In this document: positions 26,806 through 35,157 of the stretch, one piece after another | Layout: each line of letters starts with the position of its first letter | Position numbering within the stretch: the stretch's first letter is position 1 | Assembly (NCBI RefSeq): GCF_003014575.1 | Contig: NZ_PYGF01000015.1 | Coordinates: forward strand, 1 to 64,000 | DNA: 64,000 bases | Reading direction: 5' to 3' | From: Cecembia rubra | GTDB lineage: Bacteria; Bacteroidota; Bacteroidia; Cytophagales; Cyclobacteriaceae | Made by a program: the position numbers and the translations under genes | Notes under the pieces: model-generated | What the model was told of the DNA's origin: nothing | Databases searched by the model: none | Seen by the model: the letters and a program-made list of their open reading frames with translations, nothing else

Positions 26806-26837
26806 AAAGCCTGACAGAAATGTTTCTGTCAGGCTTT
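26806..26837 (-). terminator. Strong terminator of the GMC oxidoreductase operon
   Basis: A perfect 15-bp stem (26806-26820 with 26823-26837; core GCCTGACAG) has a 2-bp centre and is followed on the minus strand by TTTTTGCTTG. It is placed 21 bp after the GMC stop codon. Confidence 0.85.
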
Positions 26838-26858
26838 GAAGTAGATTTTATCATGCGA

Positions 26859-28565
26859 TTACCCAAAGGTTTTCATCGCATGGTGCGCTGCCCTGGCTGC
26901 AAAAGCCATATAGGTCAAAGATGGGTTTTGGGTAGCAGTGGAAGTCATGCTGGCACCATCGGTGACGTACACATTCGGTACGGCATGCAATTGATGGTTG
27001 GCATTGAGCAAGGAGGTTTTAGGATCTCTGCCCATGCGCACGCCGCCCATTTCATGGATATCCAATCCAGGTGCCCTTCGGTCATCACGGGTTTGGATAT
27101 TGGTAAAGCCTGCCTTTTCAAACATTTCTGTCATCTGCTCCAAATAATCTTTGACCATCTTCTCGTCATTGTCATCATAGTCCACATTGACCCTGAGCAA
27201 TGGAATTCCCCACTCATCTTTCTGGTTCGGATCCAATGCAACATAATTGCTTTCTTTAGGTATGGTTTCGCCCATCATGTGGGATCCTACTCTCCATGGG
27301 CCATATTGGTCTGGGTTGAGCAGATTTTCTTTCAGGTGCATGCCCACGCCACCTTGCTCAGGGTAGACGCCTCTGTTGGCAGAGAAGCCTGCTGCATAAC
27401 CCCTCAAAAAGTCTGTTTCCTGTTTGAAGACATTACGGAACCTAGGGAAATAACCAGATGTAGGTCTTCCCCCTTGGGTGGTATATTCTAAGTGACCATG
27501 GTATTCCGCTGAAATTCCCGCTCTGTAATTGTGAAAGGCCACAAATTTACCCAACAAACCGTTGTCATTCCCCAGTCCATTGGGGAAGCGGTTGGAAGTG
27601 GAATTCAACAAAATCAGGTTGGTGTTCAGTGCTGATCCGTTTACGAAAATCACATCTGCAAAATACTCTTCCATTTCTTTAGACTGGGTATCTACAATCC
27701 GCACTCCGGTTGCCTTGCCTTTCTCTTCATCATAAATGATGGAATGTACTACCGCATTGGTCCTTAGGGTCATGTTGCCCGTTTTTTCCGCCCAAGGCAA
27801 AGTGGAGGCATTGGCGGAGAAATACCCACCAAAAGGACAGCCTCTCTGACAAAGGTTTCTGCTTTGGCATTTTGCCCGGCCTTGCTGCGCATAGTAATCC
27901 AAATTACCGGTTATATGGGCACATCGGGCCAAAATCATATGCCGGGAACCGCCATAATGTGCTTTAAGTTGGTCCTGAAAATACCTTTCCACTACATTCA
28001 GTGGAAAACCAGGTAAGAATTCCCCATCTGGAAGATGTGGCAGTCCGTCTTTGTTTCCGGAGACTCCGGCAAATTTTTCCACATGGCTGTACCAAGGAGC
28101 AATATCTTTATACCGTATCGGCCAGTCCACCGCAAAACCATCTCTTGCAGGTCCTTCAAAATCAAAGTCTGACCAACGTTGCACCTGTCTAGCCCAAAGC
28201 AGGGACTTTCCACCTACCTGATATCCTCTGATCCAGTCAAATGGTTTTTCTTGGACATAGGGGTGTTCTTTGTCTTTCACGAAGAAATGAGCTGCATCTT
28301 CCCTAAAAGCATAGCAGCGGCTGACAATAGGATTCTCCTTTTGGACCTCCAAAGGAATCTGACCCCTGTGTTCAAATTCATAAGGAAGCATATTGGTAGT
28401 GGGGTAGTCTTTGATGTGTTTCACATCCCGGCCCCTTTCAATGACCAGGGTTTTGACCCCATGTTCGCAAAGTTCTTTGGCCGCCCAGCTGCCGCTCATT
28501 CCCGAACCAATCACAATGGCCTGGAAAGTTCTTTCTTTTACTGCATCTATATTGAAATTAGCCAT
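26859..28565 (-). CDS. GMC-family FAD oxidoreductase
   Basis: This 568-residue protein carries the FAD-binding GSGMSG in AIVIGSGMSGSWAAKELCEHG at the N-terminus. C-terminal blocks HEMGGVRMGRDPKTS and NVYVTDGASMTSTATQNPSLTYMAFAARAA are typical of the GMC enzymes that pair with a gluconate 2-dehydrogenase subunit 3-like protein and oxidise sugars or polyols. The start is the ATG that overlaps the upstream stop by 8 bp (ATGGCTAA); a start 27 bp further upstream is less likely. The enzyme lacks its own signal peptide, and the partner's Tat-like signal could carry the folded complex across the membrane. Electron acceptor and substrate are not determined. Confidence 0.88.
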   Translation of the reverse strand: MANFNIDAVKERTFQAIVIGSGMSGSWAAKELCEHGVKTLVIERGRDVKHIKDYPTTNMLPYEFEHRGQIPLEVQKENPIVSRCYAFREDAAHFFVKDKEHPYVQEKPFDWIRGYQVGGKSLLWARQVQRWSDFDFEGPARDGFAVDWPIRYKDIAPWYSHVEKFAGVSGNKDGLPHLPDGEFLPGFPLNVVERYFQDQLKAHYGGSRHMILARCAHITGNLDYYAQQGRAKCQSRNLCQRGCPFGGYFSANASTLPWAEKTGNMTLRTNAVVHSIIYDEEKGKATGVRIVDTQSKEMEEYFADVIFVNGSALNTNLILLNSTSNRFPNGLGNDNGLLGKFVAFHNYRAGISAEYHGHLEYTTQGGRPTSGYFPRFRNVFKQETDFLRGYAAGFSANRGVYPEQGGVGMHLKENLLNPDQYGPWRVGSHMMGETIPKESNYVALDPNQKDEWGIPLLRVNVDYDDNDEKMVKDYLEQMTEMFEKAGFTNIQTRDDRRAPGLDIHEMGGVRMGRDPKTSLLNANHQLHAVPNVYVTDGASMTSTATQNPSLTYMAFAARAAHHAMKTFG

Positions 28566-29112
28566 GGATCTTGTCAGTTTTAATATCAGCAATCAGTACT
28601 TCTCCCTGATAATCCCCAGGGATAAGGGAATAAGGTTTTACCTCTGTCTGGATGTATTCAGAAAGCATGAAACCTTGAATAGTAAAGCGTTTGGTAGTCC
28701 CCAAAAATGACCGGATGTCCCTTTCGGCTTCGGCATCTGTAGTCATGCCGGCAAGTAGGAGTTCCTCTTTTTGTACCGTTTCAAGTTTAGAAAAGGTATT
28801 GCCTTTTGTCTTTTTGCTGAATTCCTCAAAACCTTGCAGGCCATTCATAAAGGATTGTTGTCCATTTTCATCCACACAGTCATTGACCATCACCAGGATA
28901 AAGTCCTGCACGCTGAGGTCTGAGGCACCTTTGATTTTTCCCGGAGGAATGATGCTGTCTGCTATGTCGGCCAATAATTGCTTAAGAGTAGGGGTAATTT
29001 GAAGGTTCTGATAGGCAGCGAGGATGTCTTCCTTGGAAAAATCGCAGGAAGGCACCAGGACCAGTCCGCCTGTCAACAGGGCAAGACTCCTAAGGGCATC
29101 TCTTCTTTTCAT
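28558..29112 (-). CDS. Gluconate 2-dehydrogenase subunit 3-like Tat protein
   Basis: This 184-residue protein begins MKRRDALRSLALLTGGLVLVPSC, a Tat-type signal with double arginine and a lipobox-like cysteine near residue 23. The body (DIADSIIPPGKIKGASDLSVQDFI, FSKLETVQKEELL, FMLSEY) matches the gluconate 2-dehydrogenase subunit 3 family (gamma subunit), which escorts and anchors GMC flavoproteins. It overlaps the GMC gene by 8 bp. The upstream space contains the repeat array described separately, which ends within about 80 bp of this start. Confidence 0.85.
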   Translation of the reverse strand: MKRRDALRSLALLTGGLVLVPSCDFSKEDILAAYQNLQITPTLKQLLADIADSIIPPGKIKGASDLSVQDFILVMVNDCVDENGQQSFMNGLQGFEEFSKKTKGNTFSKLETVQKEELLLAGMTTDAEAERDIRSFLGTTKRFTIQGFMLSEYIQTEVKPYSLIPGDYQGEVLIADIKTDKIHG

Positions 29113-29191
29113 GGATAGGTTATTAGGGATTAATTTGAAATGAGGGATAAGGTAAAACGATTTAGGGATTTTTCAAACCACTGATTAATTT

Positions 29192-29540
29192 AACCAGAGA
29201 TGAAATTGGATAAAGATTAAAAAATAAACCACAGATGAATGTGATGAACACTGATAAAATGAATCTGGGATGAAAATTGATTTTCTATGATTACTGAATA
29301 TGGGATAAGGTTTGACTAATTCAGGTGAAGTTTTAACAACAGATGAAATTGGAAAAAGAAAAAAAATGAACCACGGATGAATGGGATGAATACTGATAAA
29401 TGATTCAGGGATAATGATGGATTTTCTATGATTACTGAATTTGACAATTGATTTGAGGTATTCAGGTAAAGTTTTAACCACAGATAAATGGGATGAACAC
29501 AGATAAAATGGATAAGGGATGAATGAGGATTAACGCAGAT
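29192..29540 (+). repeat. Left array of degenerate repeats flanking the GxxExxY gene
   Basis: At least three imperfect direct units of 133-141 bp (starting near 29200, 29333 and 29474) share ACCACAGATGAA, GATGAACACTGAT and TTTTCTATGATTACTGAAT blocks. No long conserved reading frame is credible; the repeat-driven open frame on the minus strand is a by-product. Orientation is opposite to the array at 30072-30420. Confidence 0.75.
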
Positions 29541-29624
29541 AAAAAATGATTTAATCGGTTATTTAAACGGATAATATGAAACGCATTTGACTAATAGCGG
29601 TTATTTTTTGGAAAATGATTTGTT

Positions 29625-30002
29625 ATGGCATGGGATTATGATTGGATCACTGAAGAAATAATTGGCAAAGCCTTTAAGGTTTCCAATACTTTGGGTGCAG
29701 GTTTTCTGGAAAAGGTTTATGAAAATGCATTGGCTATTGAATTAAGAAAAAGCGGATTTTCTGTCAATCAGCAATATCCAATACATGTGCATTATCAAGG
29801 AGAAATAGTAGGAGAATATTTTGCCGATCTATATGTGGAAAAAACGGTAATTATAGAATTGAAGACAGTAAAAACCCTAGATGATATTCATTTGGCTCAA
29901 GTTTTAAACTATTTGAAAGGCACAAGAAACTCAATAGCACTTTTAATCAACTTTGGAGCTCCAAAAGTCCAAATCAAAAGAGTAATCAATAATGTTTTAT
30001 AG
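29625..30002 (+). CDS. GxxExxY-family protein, PD-(D/E)XK-like
   Basis: This 125-residue protein has the family's name-giving motif in LGAGFLEKVYENALAIEL (G-x-x-E-x-x-Y within GFLEKVY), at about residues 24-41. A nuclease-like core follows: FADLYV (acid) and IIELKTV (E-x-K) fit the D-(x)n-ExK geometry of PD-(D/E)XK endonucleases; catalytic activity is unproven. Length (120-130) is normal. It has no operon partner and sits alone at the centre of two oppositely oriented repeat arrays, which suggests a selfish or mobile unit rather than a host gene. The start is the ATG before AWDYDW. Confidence 0.85.
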   Translation: MAWDYDWITEEIIGKAFKVSNTLGAGFLEKVYENALAIELRKSGFSVNQQYPIHVHYQGEIVGEYFADLYVEKTVIIELKTVKTLDDIHLAQVLNYLKGTRNSIALLINFGAPKVQIKRVINNVL

Positions 30003-30071
30003 ACAAATCGACCTGTTATTTTGAACTAATGATGCTACGGAAAGTGTGAATACAATAATTAAAACGAAGTT

Positions 30072-30420
30072 TTATCAATATTTATCAGTGTCTATCTTTG
30101 GTTAAATCATCAGTGTTCATCGGCGTTAATCTGCGGTTAATTCATCCATTTTTATCCACCATCAGTAGTCATCAGGTTGAATCAATGGTTCATTCTATTT
30201 TCACAAATAATATCAGTGTTTATCGGCGTCTATCTGTGGTTAATTCATCTATCATTTATCCAATATCACTAATCATCCGAACTCATACTCGGTTAAAACT
30301 TTTGTCAACATTCATCTGTATTTTTTATTCCCAAGATCAGTGTTTATCGGCGTTAATCTGTGGTTAGTTAATCCTTTTTTATATTCATCATCCGCGTTCA
30401 TCCAATTTATCTGTGGTTAA
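30072..30420 (-). repeat. Right array of degenerate repeats flanking the GxxExxY gene
   Basis: Copies of ATCAGTGTTCATCGGCG followed by TTAATCTGCGGTTAATTCATCC occur near 30084, 30109, 30211 and 30336. They are the reverse complement of motifs in the left array; for example, the reverse complement of 30109-30138 aligns with 29227-29255 at most positions. The array ends exactly at the stop codon of the fucosidase gene. Confidence 0.75.
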
Positions 30421-32478
30421 TTAATTATCCCTGGTAATTACACCAAGTTCTGCAAAGGAGCCCTTCAATCCATCCGTAGTTCCCAATGCCCTCAGCCGGA
30501 AATACCTTGCATCCACCCCATCAAATCTTATAGTCTGCTCAATAGGATTGTTGTAAATATTTGAGAATTCGCCCAGAGCCCTATCTGTCCAGTTCCTGCC
30601 ATCCATACTACTTTGAAAAACATACCTGTTAATCACACCACTCATATACCTATTTTGAGGAGGAAGGTAAGTAAATCCATGAATTGTGATGATCTCTCCT
30701 AGATCTACAGTCAACTCATCACCTGTACTCTGCCAAAAGGTGTTGGGATCCTCGTCAATGGCTTTTTCAGCATTGGGAATATTGTGGATAACTTTCCATT
30801 TAGCCTTGGCTATATCCACGTCTTGGACCAAAATCTCACTCAATTGACCGGTAGCGGGGTCATGACTGATGGCCCTCAATTGGACCGCTTGATCCACCAT
30901 CACAGGCCTTTCATATTTAATACTGTTGATGCTTGGATTACTGCCATCCAAGGTATAATAAATATCCACATTGCTTCCGGGAACATTCAAAGTCACGGCT
31001 CCCGATTTATCCCTTTCCAACACCGGCTCGATCAGCAAGGCAGGTGCATGGTAAACTCCAATTCTGGAAATAGTAGGGCTTGCTTTTGCATCGGTAATGG
31101 TAAACCTCAAAGCATCTGTATCCACATCCTCAAATCTTAGGATTCTCTTAGCCCCAATGGTAGTTCCATTGTGGATAAGTTCCCAGCCTTTTTCTGTTTT
31201 GGCTTCCAATGTAAAAGCCTTTACCCTTTGGCCTAAAGCAATATGCTCTTGGGCCATAAACCTGTTAATGCTTTGTTTTTTAGGAAATTGTATAAGTATT
31301 TCATTGTGGATAACTCCATCTTCAGCTGCCCAATACTTATTTTTTTCCTCATTGAGCACCTGCTTGATTTCAAAGCCTCTACCTCTTTCATTGGAAGCGC
31401 TTAACTTGGCTTTTTGGGCCAGGTCTACGGCAAAATCTTCCTTGATTTTTGTGGATAACTTCATGATTTGTTCCACGTCTTTCTCATGGATCAAACCTCT
31501 TCTATCCACAGGGAAGTTGATCAAGAGAGCGGCATTTCTGCCAATGCTATTGTAATAGATATCCAGCAATTGGGGGAGGGTTTTGACCTTGTGATCCTCG
31601 TATTCATGGTAGTACCATCCCGGTCTAATGGATACATCCGCTTCCGCCGGCACCCAATGGGTGCCGGCTTCCTGTCCTGAAGCATATTTTTCAGGATATT
31701 CCGGCATACCGGCATAAACAGAGTCCCGCATCAAATTGGACCAAGTGGTCTCATAGGCATATCCCTCCTCATTGCCAACCCAGCGCACGTCCGGGCCGCC
31801 ATCGCTGAACAATACCGCACCGGGCTGCAATTCTCTCACCAAGGCATAGATATTGGGCCAATCGTAATAAGTCAACTTATCCACATAGCGGTTTTCATTG
31901 GCACCACCATAGAAGCCGGTTCCCCCGTTGGCTCCGTCAAACCATACCTCAAAGATTTCTCCGTAATTGGTCAATAGTTCAGTCAACTGATTCCTCATAT
32001 ATGTGATATAGGCCGGTGTGCCATATTCCGCATGGTTCCTGTCCCAAGGGGAGTAATAAATTCCCATTTTTAGACCAAACTCCTCACAGGCTTCCCTCAA
32101 CTCTTGGATCAAATCTCCCTTTCCATCTTTCCAGGGGGAATTTTTTACGGAATGTTCGGTATAAGCGGAAGGCCAAAGACAGAAGCCATCGTGGTGCTTG
32201 GCCGTGATAATAATGCCCTTCATGCCTGCCTCCTTGGCTACTTTGGCCCATTGGCGGGTATCCAAAGCTGTGGGGTTAAAGTCTGCCGGATCTTCATCCC
32301 CCATGCCCCATTCCATATCCGAAAAAGTATTCATATTGAAATGTACAAAGCCATAGTATTCCAGGTCATGCCAGGCTAGTTGAGCCTCGGAAGGAATGGG
32401 ATATACCGGTGCTGGAGGAGCTACACCAGGGCCTTGGCAAGCACATACTATAAGAAATAGAAGGAGGCATTTTTTCAT
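30421..32478 (-). CDS. GH29 alpha-L-fucosidase lipoprotein
   Basis: This 685-residue protein has a lipoprotein signal (MKKCLLLFLIVCAC, Cys14). The GH29 catalytic barrel spans about 30-340: YYGFVHFNMNTFSD, ITAKHHDGFCLWPSAY and the nucleophile Asp181 in EVWFDGANGG. Then come a beta domain, a chitobiase/FN3-like segment near 490-550 (YYTLDGSNP) and a C-terminal discoidin (F5/8 type C)-like domain (about 570-680, TFWQSTGDELTVDLG). It removes terminal fucose from glycans at the cell surface. The coding strand contains four perfect TTATCCACA 9-mers and a fifth lies in the other orientation, which is unusual. The repeat array abuts its stop codon. Confidence 0.92.
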   Translation of the reverse strand: MKKCLLLFLIVCACQGPGVAPPAPVYPIPSEAQLAWHDLEYYGFVHFNMNTFSDMEWGMGDEDPADFNPTALDTRQWAKVAKEAGMKGIIITAKHHDGFCLWPSAYTEHSVKNSPWKDGKGDLIQELREACEEFGLKMGIYYSPWDRNHAEYGTPAYITYMRNQLTELLTNYGEIFEVWFDGANGGTGFYGGANENRYVDKLTYYDWPNIYALVRELQPGAVLFSDGGPDVRWVGNEEGYAYETTWSNLMRDSVYAGMPEYPEKYASGQEAGTHWVPAEADVSIRPGWYYHEYEDHKVKTLPQLLDIYYNSIGRNAALLINFPVDRRGLIHEKDVEQIMKLSTKIKEDFAVDLAQKAKLSASNERGRGFEIKQVLNEEKNKYWAAEDGVIHNEILIQFPKKQSINRFMAQEHIALGQRVKAFTLEAKTEKGWELIHNGTTIGAKRILRFEDVDTDALRFTITDAKASPTISRIGVYHAPALLIEPVLERDKSGAVTLNVPGSNVDIYYTLDGSNPSINSIKYERPVMVDQAVQLRAISHDPATGQLSEILVQDVDIAKAKWKVIHNIPNAEKAIDEDPNTFWQSTGDELTVDLGEIITIHGFTYLPPQNRYMSGVINRYVFQSSMDGRNWTDRALGEFSNIYNNPIEQTIRFDGVDARYFRLRALGTTDGLKGSFAELGVITRDN

Positions 32479-32704
32479 ATCGGAGCAATTAACTCATTAT
32501 AATAATCATTTTTCAAGAAAACATGAACTCTGAAGCTCCCAACCTTAATATCTTTGAAAAATTTAGGTTAGATCTTCCTAGTTTAAGCCTGGCATTATTT
32601 CGAAATGGAGGCCAAGGAAATTGCTATTGCTTGTCTTTTTGGACCAGCTGTACTAACTTTTAGGTAAATTTCTGAAGAATTTCATTATCACTCCCCAATC
32701 AGTC

Positions 32705-33667
32705 ATGAGAATTGTACAGTTTAAATTTAAAGAAAAAGGTACCAAGGTAGCTTTGGTAGATGGTGAAAAGGTAAGGCTACTTAAGGATGTAAACAGCACC
32801 TATGACTTGAGCCAAAGGGTATTCAAAACAGGGAAAAGCCTTGTTGAATTGGTGGAGGCACTTGTTGGTGATGAAACAGAAAATTATCAAGACTTATTGG
32901 ACAAAAAACAGATTTTGCTTCCCCTTTCACATCCTGATCCCTATCATACCTGGGTCACTGGAACAGGTCTTACCCATTTAGGGTCTGCTGCTTCACGTGA
33001 TGAGATGCATCAAAAATTAAAAAAGAGTAACCCTAATGAGCTTACAGATTCAATGAAGATGTTCCAAATGGGACTTGAAAATGGGAAAATGTTAAACGGA
33101 AATCCAGGAGTACAACCAGAATGGTTTTACAAAGGGAATGGGCTATCGGCAATACCTTCAGGCCATGAATTGCTTTCTCCTCCCTTTGCTCTGGATGGTG
33201 GAGAAGAACCTGAATTGGCAGGACTTTATGTGATTGATCCGGATGGAAAACCTTTTAGGCTAGGTTTTGCCATAGGAAATGAATTTTCAGATCATAAAAT
33301 GGAAAAAATCAATTATCTCTATTTAGCCCATTCCAAACTAAGAAACAGCGCCTATGGACCTGAAATCTTATTGACCGAGCTTCCCGATCATTTGGTGGGA
33401 TTAAGCCGAATCCTAAGAGGGGACAAAGTGGTATGGCAGAAGGAGTTTCTAACAGGAAATGCCAATATGAGTCATAACATCGCCAATTTGGAATACCACC
33501 ACTTTAAATATGACATGTTCAGGCAACCTGGGGATGTACACGTACATTATTTTGGTACTTCAGTGGCAAGTTTTGCGGATGGGATTGAAGTGCAAAATGG
33601 GGACAGATTTGAAATTTCGATCCCTGAACTCGGAAAACCACTCATCAACACATTGAAACAGGTATAA
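32705..33667 (+). CDS. GguC/AraD1-like fumarylacetoacetate-hydrolase-fold protein
   Basis: This 320-residue protein has an N-terminal beta-rich part (MRIVQFKFKEKGTKVALVDG). A fumarylacetoacetase-like domain follows, with metal-binding segments LDGGEEPELAGLYVIDPDG and GNEFSDHKMEK and a C-terminal FGTSVASFADGIEVQNGDRFEI. The pattern corresponds to the GguC/AraD1 group, members of which are linked to arabinose and related sugar-acid catabolism (2-keto-3-deoxy-sugar acid dehydration). No sugar operon surrounds it, so its substrate here is uncertain. It is transcribed alone, divergent from the fucosidase gene. Confidence 0.8.
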   Translation: MRIVQFKFKEKGTKVALVDGEKVRLLKDVNSTYDLSQRVFKTGKSLVELVEALVGDETENYQDLLDKKQILLPLSHPDPYHTWVTGTGLTHLGSAASRDEMHQKLKKSNPNELTDSMKMFQMGLENGKMLNGNPGVQPEWFYKGNGLSAIPSGHELLSPPFALDGGEEPELAGLYVIDPDGKPFRLGFAIGNEFSDHKMEKINYLYLAHSKLRNSAYGPEILLTELPDHLVGLSRILRGDKVVWQKEFLTGNANMSHNIANLEYHHFKYDMFRQPGDVHVHYFGTSVASFADGIEVQNGDRFEISIPELGKPLINTLKQV

Positions 33668-33943
33668 CGACAATGCTTTAATTTTTCTTCAACTGCCTCA
33701 GTTAAAATTATACAGAAAATAATGGTTCATTTCTGCAGAATTGGAACTTTAAACCATTGAGCAGATCAATTACAAACAACAGATCACCTTAGTGTAATTT
33801 AGGTTGATTCAAAATCTACGTTTTATCTACAATAAGTTTAGGTTAGATAGTGTTATGCATTTGGGTTATCCGTGAAATGCAATTTTAATCCAACTCTTTC
33901 ATAAATAATTAGGTTAAAAAAATAGAAAATGTAATTTGCCCTC

Positions 33944-35098
33944 ATGCAGCATACCTCTTATATAGAAATCAGTAAATCCGCCTACCAAAAAAACATTCAA
34001 TTTATCAAAGAAGAAATAGGGCCCAAAACCCAGATTTCCATAGTAGTTAAAGGCAATGCCTATGGGCATGGCATAGAAAATATTGTTACTATGGCTGAGG
34101 AAAATGGGATCAGGCATTTTTCCACTTTTTCTGCAGATGAAGCTTTAAGGGTGTTTTTATCCAGTCAGAATGGAAGCGAAATTATGATTATGGGAATGTT
34201 GCAGGATGAAGATTTAGTGGAATTGATCCTGAAAGGGATCAGTTTTTATGTCTTTGATTTTGAGCGGTTGGAGGCGGCAGCTAATGCTGCCAAAATTACT
34301 GGTTATAAAGCCAAAATTCATGTGGAAGTCGAAACGGGTTTTCACCGGACAGGCTTTGAATGGGAAGAAAGGAAAAAGCTCGTCAAATTTTTCAGGGACC
34401 ATTCAGATTACTTTGAGCTCAAAGGACTCTGTACACATTATGCAGGAGCTGAAAGCATTGCCAATTATGTGAGGGTCCGAAACCAAATCAAGCAGTATAA
34501 GCAATTTAAAAAATGGTTTGATTCTCAAAATATAACCTTTGACAAATACCATACTGCCTGTTCCGCTGCCACCTTATTGTATCCGGAAACCAAAATGGAC
34601 ATGGTCAGGTTAGGTATTGCTTCCTATGGTTTTTGGCCAACCCAGGAAACCTACATGTACCGCTTCCAATCTCTACCGGATGATAATAAAAACCCACTAA
34701 AGAGGCTTATATCTTGGAAAAGTAGTGTCATGCATGTCAAATCAGTCAAAATGGGAGAATTTATTGGATATGGGTCCAGTTATATGGCCCCTCGGCAAAT
34801 GACCATTGCCTTGGTTCCTATTGGTTATGGTCACGGATTTAGTAGGATCCTTAGTAATCAGGGTAAAGTGTTGATCAGTGGCGTTATTGTTTCAGTCGTG
34901 GGTACCGTTACTATGAATAGCATTGCCGTAGATGTCACTGATCTCAAAAATGTGAAAAAAGGGGATGAAGTGGTCCTAATAGGAAGTCAGGGAGATAACG
35001 AAATCTCCGTCGCTTCATTTGGAGAATCCTCCCAGCAGGTGAATTATGAATTACTTACCCGATTACCTCAGGATATTCCAAGAAAAGTTGTGGATTAA
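33944..35098 (+). CDS. alr: Alanine racemase, stand-alone
   Basis: This 384-residue PLP-dependent racemase has a PLP lysine Lys36 in ISIVVKGNAYGHG and a C-terminal domain with GYGSSYMAPRQMTIALVPIGYGHGF, holding the catalytic tyrosine region. It supplies D-alanine for peptidoglycan. The genome has a second alanine racemase fused to MurF at 50255, so this one may be a paralogue with a different regulation or substrate. Differences such as VVKGNAYGHG against MVKAFAYGGG suggest early divergence. It is convergent with the aspartate kinase gene across a terminator. Confidence 0.88.
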   Translation: MQHTSYIEISKSAYQKNIQFIKEEIGPKTQISIVVKGNAYGHGIENIVTMAEENGIRHFSTFSADEALRVFLSSQNGSEIMIMGMLQDEDLVELILKGISFYVFDFERLEAAANAAKITGYKAKIHVEVETGFHRTGFEWEERKKLVKFFRDHSDYFELKGLCTHYAGAESIANYVRVRNQIKQYKQFKKWFDSQNITFDKYHTACSAATLLYPETKMDMVRLGIASYGFWPTQETYMYRFQSLPDDNKNPLKRLISWKSSVMHVKSVKMGEFIGYGSSYMAPRQMTIALVPIGYGHGFSRILSNQGKVLISGVIVSVVGTVTMNSIAVDVTDLKNVKKGDEVVLIGSQGDNEISVASFGESSQQVNYELLTRLPQDIPRKVVD

Positions 35099-35106
35099 TA
35101 ATAAAA

Positions 35107-35145
35107 AAAATTCATCCTAAGTGCTTTAGCCTTAGGATGAATTTT
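35107..35145. terminator. Bidirectional terminator alr/lysC
   Basis: There is a perfect 15-bp stem (35107-35121 with 35131-35145; core ATTCATCCTAAG) with a 9-nt loop and A/T runs on both flanks. It lies exactly between the two convergent stop codons. Confidence 0.85.
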
Positions 35146-35157
35146 CTGGGCTAAGGT

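Noticed and set aside
26820-27491. 223-codon plus-strand ORF antisense to the GMC gene
   Set aside because: It is the reverse-frame shadow of a strongly conserved protein and overlaps its terminator.
29185-29481. 98-codon minus-strand ORF
   Set aside because: It is a translation of the direct repeats (the same segments recur with the repeat period) and has no start context; an artefact of the array.
30098-30367. 89-codon plus-strand ORF
   Set aside because: It lies entirely within the right repeat array, with low-complexity composition.
29192-30420. CRISPR array
   Set aside because: The repeats are long, degenerate, unevenly spaced and without unique spacers, and no cas genes are nearby.
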